From positions 1 to 52,338 of the forward strand of contig AUXH01000057.1 of assembly GCA_000482145.1 (NCBI GenBank): a stretch of 52,338 nucleotides of DNA, given 5' to 3'. The notes beneath the pieces were generated by a model. It saw only the letters and a list, made by a program, of their open reading frames with translations. It had not been told where the DNA came from and did not search any database. Positions 20,824 through 30,922 of the stretch are shown here, in pieces (positions within the stretch are counted from its first letter, which is position 1; every line of letters starts with the position of its first letter). The position numbers and the translations under genes are program-made. The DNA is from Strigomonas culicis. Its lineage: Eukaryota; Euglenozoa; Kinetoplastea; Trypanosomatida; Trypanosomatidae.

Positions 20824-21651
20824 TCACATCGGTGTCCCCTTAGAACCCCGCACGAACTCCGTACCCGCCGTAAAGCCCACGAGCGGCAGACGTCTGGTGG
20901 ACGGCCGCACCTGGGCGGGCGTGCTTCCGTGACAGTGCGAGTGGGACCGCATCCGGTGTGGCGCAGACGCATTCGGCGTGCTGGCGCGCACCTGCCTCTC
21001 CACCTCGTCGCCCAAGTGCGGAGAGGCGCTGGCGGTCTCGCCGGCGAGTAACAGGTCTGTGTAGTAAAAGAAGGTGTGGCTGTCCTCGTCGCAGGTCGCA
21101 CTGGCGTCGACGTCCGTCCACTGCAGTGGCGGCGCCTGCCGCAGCCGCACAGGAGAGGTGCTAGCGCTGGCGTCCCTCTCGTTCTTTGGCGCATCCGCCT
21201 GGGCGTCGCCGTCACAAAACAGAGGGTTGATTCTCCTCAAGAGCGGGGGTAGGACCAGCCTCTGCTTATTCTCCTTTGACAGCTGGTGGGAACGCACAAC
21301 CTCCGTCTCGGAGAGTTGCGCACGCACCGTGGCGGTGTCGCTGTTGCTGCTGCCGTCGCTGGAGAGCCCGCCGTCCCCCGCTGCAAGGCGCGGCGTATAC
21401 AGTGGGCACCTGCAGCCGCACGGGGGGGTGATCGCCTGGTCCCGCTCGTCCCTTAGCTGGAAGAACTTGCATGTATCCTCGAAGAGCGGCAAAGAGACGG
21501 ACTCCACGCGGAAGGGGCCCGGCGCGTCGAGCTGCGCTGTCTTCTTTCCGCTCGCGAGAGACGGCATGCTATGTCCCGAGGCGTCGCTGCCGCGCCGCGA
21601 GCGACACGAGAAGGTAGCCAAGGTGAGCGGCTCCTGCGTTCTAAAGGACAT
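20824..21651 (-). CDS. Array member 11, box F protein (275 aa)
   Basis: Complete. The ATG at 21651 lies ahead of S-C-R-S-R-R-G-S-D-A-S (15-25, box A). Box B: R-V-E-S-V-S-L-P-L-F, then C-K-F-F (48-64). Box C is very clear: G-D-G-G-L-S-S-D-G-S-S-N-S-D (92-105). F-C-D-G-D-A-Q-A-D (145-153) is box D without N-N-Y. S-P-V-R-L-R-Q-A-P-P-L (166-176) and T-F-F-Y-Y-T-D-L-L-L-A (193-203) form box E. F1 is weak, while F2 is T-R-R-L-P-L-V-G-F-T-A-G-T-E-F-V (252-267). A polypyrimidine tract and AG at 21708-21709 support a leader of about 56 nt. Confidence 0.85.
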   Translation of the reverse strand: MSFRTQEPLTLATFSCRSRRGSDASGHSMPSLASGKKTAQLDAPGPFRVESVSLPLFEDTCKFFQLRDERDQAITPPCGCRCPLYTPRLAAGDGGLSSDGSSNSDTATVRAQLSETEVVRSHQLSKENKQRLVLPPLLRRINPLFCDGDAQADAPKNERDASASTSPVRLRQAPPLQWTDVDASATCDEDSHTFFYYTDLLLAGETASASPHLGDEVERQVRASTPNASAPHRMRSHSHCHGSTPAQVRPSTRRLPLVGFTAGTEFVRGSKGTPM

Positions 21652-22970
21652 GGGAAGTAGGATATAGGTACAGATGTATAGAAAGAAATGAACGAGACAA
21701 ATACTGTCTGTGACGTACAGAGAGGAGAGGTAGAGGAGTAAGAACAAAAAAATAGAGACCACCGTTATCCGAAAACAAAAAGAGTTTAGCACCTAACAAA
21801 ATCTTCACGTACACGTCTTTGTTGATGTGAGAACTCTTTCATAATTACACTGCATTCATTACAACACTGCCAAAAAAAAAAAACATATATATTATTACCT
21901 CTTATTCTTGTGTATCCGTCCTGTAAGTTAGAGAATAAGAAGGCAACTGAAACAGGTGACTTTGACCACTACCTGAAGGATTTTTAAAAAGAACACAAAC
22001 ACCAATAAAAAAAAAACATGCAACAACACAACACCAAGTTTAATGTGTCAAATCTTTTTCACACGAAAAAAATGGATAATTTGATACAAAAAAAAGATTT
22101 TTTTTTCTTACTCGGAAAGAAAACACATTCAGGTCATTCAGGAGAGCAGTACGTCTACATTTCCCCGCACTGTCTCCTGAATACACATTACACACACTAT
22201 TATTATCATTATTATTATTATTATTGCTACTATCTCTTCATACGCTGAAAGTGGGCTCTTAAATATACAAAAAAGAGGTGCAGTAGTTATGTGAAAGAAA
22301 AGTAACAAGGCAGCTGTACAAGAGATGTGACTGAAAAGTGAAAACGATAGTAAAAACAAAACCCGCTTTCACTATTCTATTTATAACCAAGAAGTAATCA
22401 CGAAGTAAAAAAGAAAAAAGAAACAGGGATGAAGAAAAGCAAACACATGACAGATGTCCTTAATAGCTTCTCTTTGACATCTCATCAGGTGTCTTCGTTT
22501 GTTTCCTCGGTTACGCTCTTGCTGAAACTACAGTTAACATAAAAAGGGAAACCCGTTTATTGTGAAAAAGAAAAGCAAACATAAAGATAATCAAGCTAAT
22601 CAACAAGAAAATAAAAAAAGTATTACTGAGAGGAGTGGAGAGTTAGAAAGGGAAAACAAAAACGTGGCATCGAACGTGTGATGACGTACGTTTTCATGCA
22701 AAGAGCGAACCGACAGAAGAACAAATACAACAACAACAAAAAAAAAATGCACTCCACATTGTACATCCGCTGATTGGCTTCGTGTTGCTCAACTGTGGAA
22801 CAAAAAGACAAGTGGAAGTGTAAGGACCGCCTCCGAAGGGATTCAAAGAGGGGAAATCTAGTCCAGCATCTGTGTGAGCGGTCGTCGGGCCTCACGATGC
22901 CACCAGTGCAACAGCCAGCCGTCCTCTCCCCGGGACCCACGAGACGCTTCCCTGGAGCAGATCGCCGCCA
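21652..22970. other. Spacer between members 11 and 12
   Basis: AT-rich. It aligns over several hundred bases with the 7/8 spacer. It holds a candidate splice acceptor for member 11 and an ATT-repeat patch around 22198-22226. Positions 22860-22970 retain decayed C-terminal sequence of member 12. Confidence 0.6.
21708..21745 (-). promoter_or_regulatory. Candidate polypyrimidine tract and trans-splice acceptor, member 11
   Basis: On the coding strand CTCCTCTACCTCTCCTCTCT runs toward ACGTCACAG, with the AG at 21709-21708. Predicted from sequence. Confidence 0.45.
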
Positions 22971-23786
22971 CTAGGGGGCGCCGCTGCCCTGGTCCTGCGG
23001 CGGCGGCTTCAAGACCTCCTCCCTCTCCTCCACCACGGGAGCACCGCCACCGTCCGGAGGCGGGTCCGCCATGACGTGTGGCATCGTGGCGAGGCTGACC
23101 TCCGCGGCGTCCTGCAGCTCCGGCTGCGTCTCCGCACACGCGCTCCACGTGGGCAGCCTCCCGCGGCTGACGTGTGTGTGGGTGCACTGCTCGCTGCTGA
23201 GGCTGGCATCCACCTCCGGCGCCGGGGTCAGCTGGAAGGCTTGAAAGTTCTCCGCGACGACCAGCGACGAGGGAACGACGAAGGCCGCCTCCGGCGGCTC
23301 CACCACAGTCAGCGTTTCCATCGACTGCACCATGTCTTGGCAAAACTTGTAGTTCCCGAAGAAGGCGCGCGTCCGCCGGCGGCGCCGCCGCGCACCCTCC
23401 CCCCGGGGCGTGACCGGCAGGGTCTGCACCGGCTCCGACAAACGTCGCTGCGCCATGGGGCTCAGCTCGATGGAGTGGTCGGGGAGGGGGAGGCTCTCCG
23501 ACGACGGCGCGCTACAAATGCGGCCGCGGCCGCCCAGGCCATGCGCCGGGAACGGCGCACTGCTCGGGAGCGACTTGGAGCGGCTGACGGACAGCAGGGT
23601 CTCGCCCGGCGCCGCTCGTGCCTCGAAGAACTTAAACCGATCTCGGAACGACGGCAGCGTTTCGCTCTCCACACGGTAGTGCGCGGAGGGGGGGCGGGGC
23701 ACCGCGCGCCCAGCCGTCGGGCGGGGGGACGCGTTGCGCCCCGAGTCATCCCTGCTGCCGCACGGAGGGTCGGGTGGCATTGGCAT
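22971..23786 (-). CDS. Array member 12, truncated before the C-terminal box (271 aa)
   Basis: Start MPMPPDPPCG at 23786, with the Met at codon 3 as an alternative. C-G-S-R-D-D-S-G (9-16) is box A. Box B is the best in the array: Y-R-V-E-S-E-T-L-P-S-F-R-D-R-F-K-F-F-E (37-55). Q-R-R-L-S-E-P-V (113-120) is followed by a run of six Arg at 133-138. E-V-S-L-A-T-M-P-H-V-M-A (229-240) pairs it with member 8. A TAG ends the frame after G-S-G-A-P. In frame beyond it one reads G-K-R-L-V-G-P-G-E-R-T, a corrupted box F2 with Pro for the key Phe. So this copy lost the box by a stop plus substitutions. Confidence 0.72.
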   Translation of the reverse strand: MPMPPDPPCGSRDDSGRNASPRPTAGRAVPRPPSAHYRVESETLPSFRDRFKFFEARAAPGETLLSVSRSKSLPSSAPFPAHGLGGRGRICSAPSSESLPLPDHSIELSPMAQRRLSEPVQTLPVTPRGEGARRRRRRTRAFFGNYKFCQDMVQSMETLTVVEPPEAAFVVPSSLVVAENFQAFQLTPAPEVDASLSSEQCTHTHVSRGRLPTWSACAETQPELQDAAEVSLATMPHVMADPPPDGGGAPVVEEREEVLKPPPQDQGSGAP

Positions 23787-23816
23787 CACAAGAAGAGGGT
23801 CCGTCTATTCGATATA

Positions 23817-23857
<41 letters not shown>

Positions 23858-24736
23858 AGGTAGCGGTGGCTTGTGTGTTCTGCTAGCTCAGAGCGTGTGA
23901 GAGAGGGGTTGAGAATAAATAGAGACATGTAGATCGTACGAGGCAGCTTTCATGTGATGTATCCCGTCAGTGTTGTCTGCGGTGCTCAACACGTTCATAT
24001 ACTCAACGAAAGAGAGATTCATATATACATATACAGTTCATTATAACGTACGAAAAAAGAGTTTTTCTTTTCGTTTTATTCAGCAATGTACGATTTAAAA
24101 CAAAACGAAAAAAATGTACGTTAAATACAATAACAGGATATTGACGTATTTGAATAATACCGGCCATAAGTAGTCTGTCGCAAACAGAAACCATGGCGGT
24201 TTTTTTTATTCTTTTGGAGACTGGATATGAAAAAAAAAGAGAAAAAAATAAAACAAAAGAACGAGTATCCAGAAATCAAACATTCTATAACCTTATTCTT
24301 CCTCTGAAAAGAGAGGGATAAAAAATAATGTAGGAAAGGGTGTTTGGGGAAAAGAAATGTTAGAAAACAAGGTCATTTGTATTGTTTCTTTTGTATTCCT
24401 GTACGTTTAAAAAAAAGAACATCCACAAAAGAAGGTTGACAAAGATAAGTGTATATGATACACAACTGCAAGTAAAAAAAAAGAGTTTATCTTGTATTCC
24501 TAAACAGACAAAGAAAGAAGGAATCTAGAAAGCAAGGTGTAAAAAGAACTAAAAAAATATATATTTTATGCGTGAGAGAGAGTAAAAAGGCGTCAGTCCA
24601 AAAATACTTCTCTGTGGTTTCCACCGTTTGTTCCCTGTCTAGAAAGCAGTCAAAAGACAGTGTGCCAATGAAGATTCCTACATCTTTAGGCGCTGGGCCT
24701 TTTCTTCATACACGCCTACATATAGTGGCGTGTGCA
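23787..24736. other. Spacer between members 12 and 13
   Basis: AT-rich, with a TA tract at 23827-23848. Positions 24630-24775, next to the member 13 stop, resemble the 3' flanks of members 15, 17 and 18 (AGAAAGCAGTCAAAAGACAG and a following CTTCATACACGCCTA). No gene seen. Confidence 0.6.
23827..23848. repeat. TA dinucleotide tract (22 bp)
   Basis: Eleven AT units, about 40 bp upstream of the member 12 start, so probably in its 5' UTR. Confidence 0.95.
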
Positions 24737-25507
24737 TCAGTGTGTCTTCGCGGATTTGAAGGCAGGCACAAACTCCGTACTGTCCGTGAAGCCAACCTGA
24801 GGGTGACGTCGGTGGGAGGGCTGCATGTGGGTGGGACTCTCCGCGCCCTGCGGCGGGCAGAGCACGGTCGCGTGCGTGGTCAGCAGATTGGGCGTGGCGG
24901 CGCGTGGGTGGCCCGGCGCGATACCCCTCTCCGCGGCAAGCAGCAGATTCGTGTAGAAAAAGTACGTATTGATGTCCTCCTCTGTACGACTGTTGGCATC
25001 CGCGGAATGCAGCTCCCTCGCACTGCTCCGCCGCACTGCGGGCAGCCGCACCGGCGAGCCAGGGGCCCCGCCGTCCTCCGCCGCGTCCTGCCGCCCGCCA
25101 CCGTGGGCGTCGCCCTCGCAGAGGTAATTGTTTCGGAGCGCTGTCGGCAGTGCCGGCACCGGCTGTCTCTCCGCCTCTCCCAAGGAGGGGAGCCGGTTGA
25201 CCTCCGCGAGCTCGGACGGACGCTTCTGCGCCGTTGTGAGGTGCGGCAGGAGCTTCTCACAGGCACGGAACACCATCCGTATCGCGGACGGCTCCTCGCT
25301 GTGGCCGGAGGCGACCGGCGTCGAGGGTCTCGCCGCTCGCGACTCGAAGAACTGGAACCGATCGTGGAACGGCGGCAGTGGCGTGCCCTCGACGAGGTAG
25401 TCCCCCGCAGTGCGGTGCGGCGCCTCGTTCGTGTCGGACGCCACCGACGGCGCACCGCCTCCCGTGTCCACCCTGTCGCGGCGGGAAAACCGCAGCAGCG
25501 CCAGCAT
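24737..25507 (-). CDS. Array member 13, box F protein (256 aa)
   Basis: Complete and typical of the regular 13-18 block. Box A: MLALLRFSRRDRVDTGG. Box B: Y-L-V-E-G-T-P-L-P-P-F-H-D-R-F-Q-F-F-E (37-55). Box C is absent. Box D: L-P-T-A-L-R-N-N-Y-L-C-E-G-D-A-H (120-135). Box E: S-P-V-R-L-P-A-V at 151-158, A-R-E-L, and T-Y-F-F-Y-T-N-L-L-L-A (181-191). F1 survives as S-P-T-H-M-Q-P-S. F2: R-R-H-P-Q-V-G-F-T-D-S-T-E-F-V (233-247), with V-G-F at 238-240. The start at 25507 is fixed by box A and by a strong splice signal 75 nt upstream. Confidence 0.87.
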   Translation of the reverse strand: MLALLRFSRRDRVDTGGGAPSVASDTNEAPHRTAGDYLVEGTPLPPFHDRFQFFESRAARPSTPVASGHSEEPSAIRMVFRACEKLLPHLTTAQKRPSELAEVNRLPSLGEAERQPVPALPTALRNNYLCEGDAHGGGRQDAAEDGGAPGSPVRLPAVRRSSARELHSADANSRTEEDINTYFFYTNLLLAAERGIAPGHPRAATPNLLTTHATVLCPPQGAESPTHMQPSHRRHPQVGFTDSTEFVPAFKSAKTH

Positions 25508-26980
25508 GATCAGATGTGAGGTCGGTATGGGGTGTAAAGAAGGTGGGTTATGTATCCATGTACATGGAATGGGGTTGAGGTTCTGCAAGTGTAGATGAAG
25601 GGGTGAGGAGGAGAAGAACACACATGATGGGGAGCTCTGTACACAATGATGTACTGTATTCGCTAAGTCGAATCGCACTCAGTTGTTAGTAGTACATGAA
25701 ACGTTTCAGAAATTGAGTCGGAAGTGAAAAAAAGAAAAACAAAGGAACTGCTTAAGAAACAAAAATTATATACGTAGAGTGAAATCAGGCATATTGATGA
25801 TTATTCTCTTGTATTAAACCCGTGAACAACGGTGATATAGAGAGAATTAAAAAAAAGTTTTTTTTCTTTTTTTTTTAAATTACATGTGATCTTTCAAAAG
25901 GATTAATCTCCTATTTTTAATTAAAAAAAAAACTGAAAGAAATCAATATATACATATTTATATTGGAATTACCCCAAAGAGGAAACAAAACACAAAGAAA
26001 AACAACAACGGAAGCGTTCGGGACGTGAAACAAAAAGTGGGGTAGGAAAGAAAAGCGTATGGAGAGAGAAGGGTAAAAAACAAAAATGGAACGAATAATA
26101 GAAGTGGATAATAGTACTTATACGGTACTGAATAATTGTATTGTATTACAGAACACAAAAGTGTACAGCATAAAAAACAATTATAAAAAAGAAACCGAAG
26201 AGGTGTGGGTAAAGAAGCAAAAAAAAAAAAGAAACAATAATAAAATAGTATGCATGTTTTTTTTTTCCTGTGTAAGGCTGCAATAAACTACAAAAAACGT
26301 TTTCTTGTGTGCGTGTGTATACGAGTGTGTACTACTTCGCATATTATCATTCTTTTTTGTACTCATTCTGTTAAACAGTGTTAAACTATTTTTGTAAGTA
26401 CACATATATGAAGCAAAAACAATCGATATAAAAAATGCCTAAAAAGGACAACAAAACAAGTACATACTCAAAAGAAAAGAAAGGAAATTATGAAAGATCG
26501 AAAAAAAAAACATCCAAGTAAACAAAAATATATTTATATGGATAAAGGAGCGAGAAAAAAAAAGAAAATATAATAAATAATACTACGTATGCTGCATTTA
26601 TAATTAATGCGTAATCGCAAAAGCATACCCAAAGGAAATCCAACAACGAAGAAATAACGTTCATGCTATATTGGATAAACAAACACAACTACAGATTCAT
26701 CAACAAATCTGAGAAAAAAAAGGACTTATATATAAATAAACAAAACTATAAAAAACAAAGATGTATAAAAGTGTAAGAAAGCAAAATAAAACAGAGCACG
26801 TAATAAATATAAAAAAAAATGAATGCATTTTTTTTTTTTGAATGTAAAGCATCCTTTCAAAATATACGTTTGAATCGCTCCGCGTTCATTTACTATTTGT
26901 GCGAAACGTAATTAATTCTGTACAAGAAAAACTCCTTGGCGTACATTCTTCGTGGACACATATGCATATATGCGCGGTGA
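25508..26980. other. Spacer between members 13 and 14 (1.5 kb)
   Basis: AT-rich and one of the longest spacers. Apart from the member 13 splice signal I see only homopolymer-rich sequence, including mixed T- and A-runs at 25855-25930. Confidence 0.6.
25583..25620 (-). promoter_or_regulatory. Candidate polypyrimidine tract and trans-splice acceptor, member 13
   Basis: The coding strand reads TTCTTCTCCTCCTCACCCC, then TTCATCTACACTTGCAG, with the AG at 25584-25583. It is the clearest acceptor in the window. Confidence 0.55.
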
Positions 26981-27834
26981 TCAGAAACTCCGCCTCATCT
27001 TGAAGCCGTGCACAAACTCTGTATTCTCCGCGAAGCGCACCAGCGGGACGCGCCGCGGCGACGGCTTCATGTACGAGGGGCTGTCGCTGCGGCGGGTCGG
27101 GTACGGCCTGTAGTAGTACTCCGCCGAGGTTCGCTTCTCCGCCGCATGGGGAACGGTGCCCACGCTGGGCGTGGGAGCGTGGAGACCAGTCGTGAACACC
27201 ACATCGGCACTAACGAGCTCGAGGTCCGTATAGTAAAGAAAGGAGTCCCTGTCCTCGTCACTGTTGCCCGTCGCACTGACGTCCTTCAGCTCTTTCGCAC
27301 CGAGCTGCGGCACGGCGGGCAGCCGCACTGGCGCATCCGCTGCGGCAGTGTTCTTCCTGTTGTCTTGGCCACTCGGATGGGTGTCAAAGTCGCAGAGATA
27401 ATTATTCCTGAGATGCGAGGGGAGGGTAGGCAGCTGCCTTCCCTCACCCACAGACGGGAGAACCGGGTGGAGGTCCGCGAGTTCGCAGAGCTGCGTCACT
27501 GGCGCCGTCTTCTCTGGGACCGTGTTCTGCTGGTCGCTGCTGCTGCCATGTGTCAGACCGAAGTCACTGATGCTGTCGTCGCTGGAGAGGCTGCTCTCGA
27601 GAGGTACGGCGCACGGTTGAGACTTGGCTTGACACGGGGGAGGGACGCCGCGTCCTTGTTTGAGGTGGGTGGGAAAGAACGGATCGCGTCACTGAAGGGT
27701 AGCACAGTGCTGAGTTCCGCAACGGCCAGTTCATTCTTGTTATCCTGCGTAGGCTTGCGAGTGGTTGCACAGATGGTATCCACACCACCCGATTCATCCC
27801 TACCACAGCCAGAAAAGGGTAGCAGCGACAACAT
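26981..27834 (-). pseudogene. Array member 14, single frameshift in box C
   Basis: The head MLSLLPFSGCGRDESGG starts at 27834 and stays open to 27553. Near residue 79 (about nt 27597) the family reading moves to another frame: there L-S-S-D-D-S-I-S-D-F-G-L (box C) continues without a stop through L-R-N-N-Y-L-C-D (box D), A-P-V-R-L-P-A-V-P-Q-L-G-A-K-E-L and F-L-Y-Y-T-D-L (box E), to a perfect C terminus with Y-Y-Y-R-P-Y-P-T-R-R-S-D-S-P-S-Y-M and L-V-R-F-A-E-N-T-E-F-V-H, ending at 26981. One net indel therefore separates two otherwise intact halves. No long homopolymer lies at the site. It may be a young pseudogene or an assembly error. Confidence 0.78.
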
Positions 27835-29003
27835 GATCAGAAGATGGTATTGGTATTTAGTTGAATGTTTGTGTCTTTATATATAAAAAAAGGGTAGTTT
27901 TTTTTTGGTGGAGAGAGAGAGAAAAACAAAAAGAGTGGACAAGCAAGGATATAGATAATAACGACTCTCTAAGAGGGGGAGAGAGTGGTGATACGTTATA
28001 CATTGCGTCACGCTCGTGATACGCATCTCTACGTACACAAGGCAAAGAGACAACATATCATATTAACTTAATGGAAAAAAAAAACATGTGCACTTTGTAT
28101 ACTATTTATGAAATTATTGATTTACGAAATAGAATTATACCAGGAAAAAAATGATTAGAAAACAATAACATAATACTTGTAGTTGTGTACCTTACCGGCT
28201 GGAAAGAAGTGCGCCCAGCTACCCCGGCATCAATCGACTATGCTAGTTAGAAAAAGACTCAAAAAAAAGAAACGCAAAAACAAACGAACGTGTTGCAGTA
28301 CACTCAAAAAAAAAAAAGTATACTTACTCTAAATCAAAATTATATTCTTTTTTTTCTTTCTGAATAAATAAATAAAAAGTAAATAGAATAAAAAAGGGAT
28401 AATTAGTGGTTTCCTATTCAATAACATCCAGTGTTAAGATTATTTCCTTGTCCTTGATGACTTGTTTAAAGAATTAAATATATATAAAATCCTTCAGAAT
28501 AAACGAATATATACAAGTAAATCAGAACTGCTTCAAAGAGACAGTAATGTAGACATGAGTCTAAGAAAATACATACAGAGTGGAAAAAGAGAATACTGTG
28601 TATCGATACAACAGCTTGGTATATTAAAAAAAAAAAGAGGGAATAATAAATTATAGGATTCAAGTTGTACTGACATGTACTTTGCATCCAATAAAGAGAC
28701 ACACAAAAAAAAAAGAAAAAAACTATATCTGGTATGGAACGAGTAAAAAAAAAAGAACTGAGTCGAAAAAGAAATGATTGAAGTCTACGCAACACTAAAA
28801 AAAAAAAACAAGAGGAATTAAAACGTTTGAGCAAACGAGTAATGCATCCTTTTTGGTGAGTATAAAATCTATTGTTGAAAAACAATCCTGCACAGTTCTG
28901 TATTCTTCGTGTTCTCTGGAAAACAATCAAAACACAGAGTGTCAATGGAGCTTTTTACTCTGTCATGCATTCTTTTCCATATCCCTATAAAGTAGTGCGT
29001 ACG
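27835..29003. other. Spacer between members 14 and 15
   Basis: AT-rich. It holds a conserved spacer element at 28170-28240. Positions 28900-29003 form the conserved 3' flank shared with members 13 and 16-18. No gene seen. Confidence 0.6.
28170..28240 (-). repeat. Conserved spacer element, copy in 14/15 spacer
   Basis: TAATACTTGTAGTTGTGTAC, then ACCGGCTGG, then GCGCCCAGCT and ATCAATCGACT. It aligns with copies at 30145, 32030 and 33965, though its core is more diverged. Confidence 0.5.
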
Positions 29004-29788
29004 TCAGTACCTCTTTGAAGCTCTCATAGCATGTACAAACTCCGTACCCTCCGTGAAGACCACGAGACGCTGGCGCTTGGTGGATGACACCTTGGACACG
29101 GGTGGGTCGGAGTGACGACGTGGCTCGAGTACGTTCACGGGTTTGACCCACGTATTGGGTGCGCTGGCGCAACGGTCGGCGGCACCGCTGCGACGCTTCG
29201 CGGCCAGCAATACATCCGTATAGTAAAAGAACGCCTCACTGTCGCTGCCGTCATTATCCGTCACATTGAGCGGCGGCAGCGCGGCCACCGCGTGTGTGGG
29301 ACAGCAGCAGCGGTGATCTCCGCCTCATCCTGTCGGCCACCGTCGGCGTCACCCTCGCAGGTGTAATTATTCGTGAAGACTGGCGGTAGTGACGGTACCT
29401 TACTGCCCGTGTCTCGCGGGAAGGGGGCTGAATGAACCTCTGCGGGGTACTTCAGGGCTGTCAAAGGCGCTGGGACTCTGCTCCTGCGCTCGTAGAAGCG
29501 GGTGCTCATCAGACAGAGGTCACTCATGCTGCCGTCGCTGGAGAGGCCGTTCTCGCACATGGTGGGCGGGAGCGACTGGACGCCACAGGGTGCCGCAGGC
29601 GCCCTGGCCTCCCTGGGGTCAGCCTCAAAGTGCTTCAGCCGCTCCTTCAAGGACGGGAGAGCACTGTCCGCGGCAAGCAGGCACTCGGTGGTGCGGTGCG
29701 GCGCTGCTTTCTGAGCGGCTGCCGAGGTCGTCACATCCCTATCCGGGTTATCCTTGCCACAGCGAGAAAAGCGTGGCAACGATAGCAT
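29004..29788 (-). pseudogene. Array member 15, single frameshift before box E
   Basis: The N-terminal frame from 29788 has MLSLPRFSRCGKDN (box A), L-P-S-L-K-E-R-L-K-H-F-E (box B), E-N-G-L-S-S-D-G-S-M-S-D plus R-F-Y-E (box C) and F-T-N-N-Y-T-C-E-G-D-A-D (box D), then leaves the family frame near 29290. The next frame supplies A-A-L-P-P-L-N-V-T, A-F-F-Y-Y-T-D-V-L-L-A-A (box E) and K-R-Q-R-L-V-V-F-T-E-G-T-E-F-V-H (box F2), ending at 29004. One net indel near a CA/GC-rich stretch accounts for this. Both halves look well preserved, so decay is recent or the shift is a sequencing artefact. Confidence 0.78.
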
Positions 29789-30922
29789 GACCAGAAGTAG
29801 TATCGGTGTACAGTATAGAGATTGTGTCTTTATACAAGCAATGTGCTTAGGTGCTATTAGTAGAGGAAAGGGGAGTAAGCAAAAAAAAAAAAGAAATATA
29901 TTGTCATATTTTGAAGAGAAAGGGATCGCGTTGGAATGGTGCTTACTGCCCGATTCCCGCTCGTGCTAAGCGGATGTATGTACACAAATCAACAAGAAAT
30001 AGAAGTAGATATGTCGGCGGCTTACGGAATAAAAGGGTTTGCTTTCATTCTATTTATGCCATGTATAGTTTATAAAGAACAAAAAACTATTTTCCGAAAA
30101 ATTGAAAAAGAAAAAACAATTATATGGTATTTGTTGTTGTGTATAGTACAGGCGGGAGTGGTAGACCCAGCTGCCACCACAGGAATCGCTTACTTTTCTG
30201 ATAGTTAGTATGTAATGGGGGGAGAAAAAAAAAAGTGAGCGTTCAAAAAAAAAAAAGAATCTATAACAACAATCCTAATAAACTTTATTCGTTTTATTTA
30301 TTTCTTTCTTTTCTGATAGAATAAAAATTGCGAGAAGGAGAGCGAGGGAAAATTATTTGGTTCCTTATCAACAAAACCACTTCTTCCGCCCTCCTTTTCC
30401 GTTAATTTTGTTTTTCACAATTAACAACATTATAAACAATCACTTGAAAAAAAAATGAAATATATATTTAAGTAAATTAAAACCGCCTCAAAGAGACAGA
30501 AACATATACATGCGCTTAACGAAAGAAAAGTGAAAACAGTGGAAAAAACGTGTGGGAGAATGTGCTACGTATCGATACGACTATGTCAAAAAAAAAGTAC
30601 ATAATAGAAATCATGTCGCTTTGACACGAATTGGATAATCACAGAAAAAAAAAGTGAAGAATGAAAAATACGTAAAATATTGAATTCTTGAAAAAAAAAA
30701 ATGAATGACAAAAAGAAAGAGAAACATACTAATTAAAATTGAACACTTGCACAAAAAAAAAAAAAAACAGTACTTACGCTGTGGGGGGAGGGGTAAAAAG
30801 AAAAGCACATATTATGATGAGGATAAACTGGAAGGTTGGACATAGTCACACATAGAGAGAGATATTGTACTCTTAACCGATATATGAATTCCTTCATACA
30901 TGCCTATTCAGTAGTGTGTACG
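29789..30922. other. Spacer between members 15 and 16
   Basis: AT-rich. It holds the conserved spacer element at 30135-30195. Positions 30890-30922 belong to the conserved 3' flank. No gene seen. Confidence 0.6.
30135..30195 (-). repeat. Conserved spacer element, copy in 15/16 spacer
   Basis: Core GGTAGACCCAGCTGC at 30160-30174, preceded by TTGTTGTGTATAGTAC and GGCGGGAGT, followed by GGAATCGCTTAC. Confidence 0.65.

Noticed and set aside
18925..21792. Signal-peptide-like N termini from upstream in-frame starts (for example members 8, 10 and 11)
   Set aside because: The hydrophobic Phe/Leu/Ser stretches are translations of the pyrimidine-rich leaders, differ in every copy, and lie before the conserved box A start.
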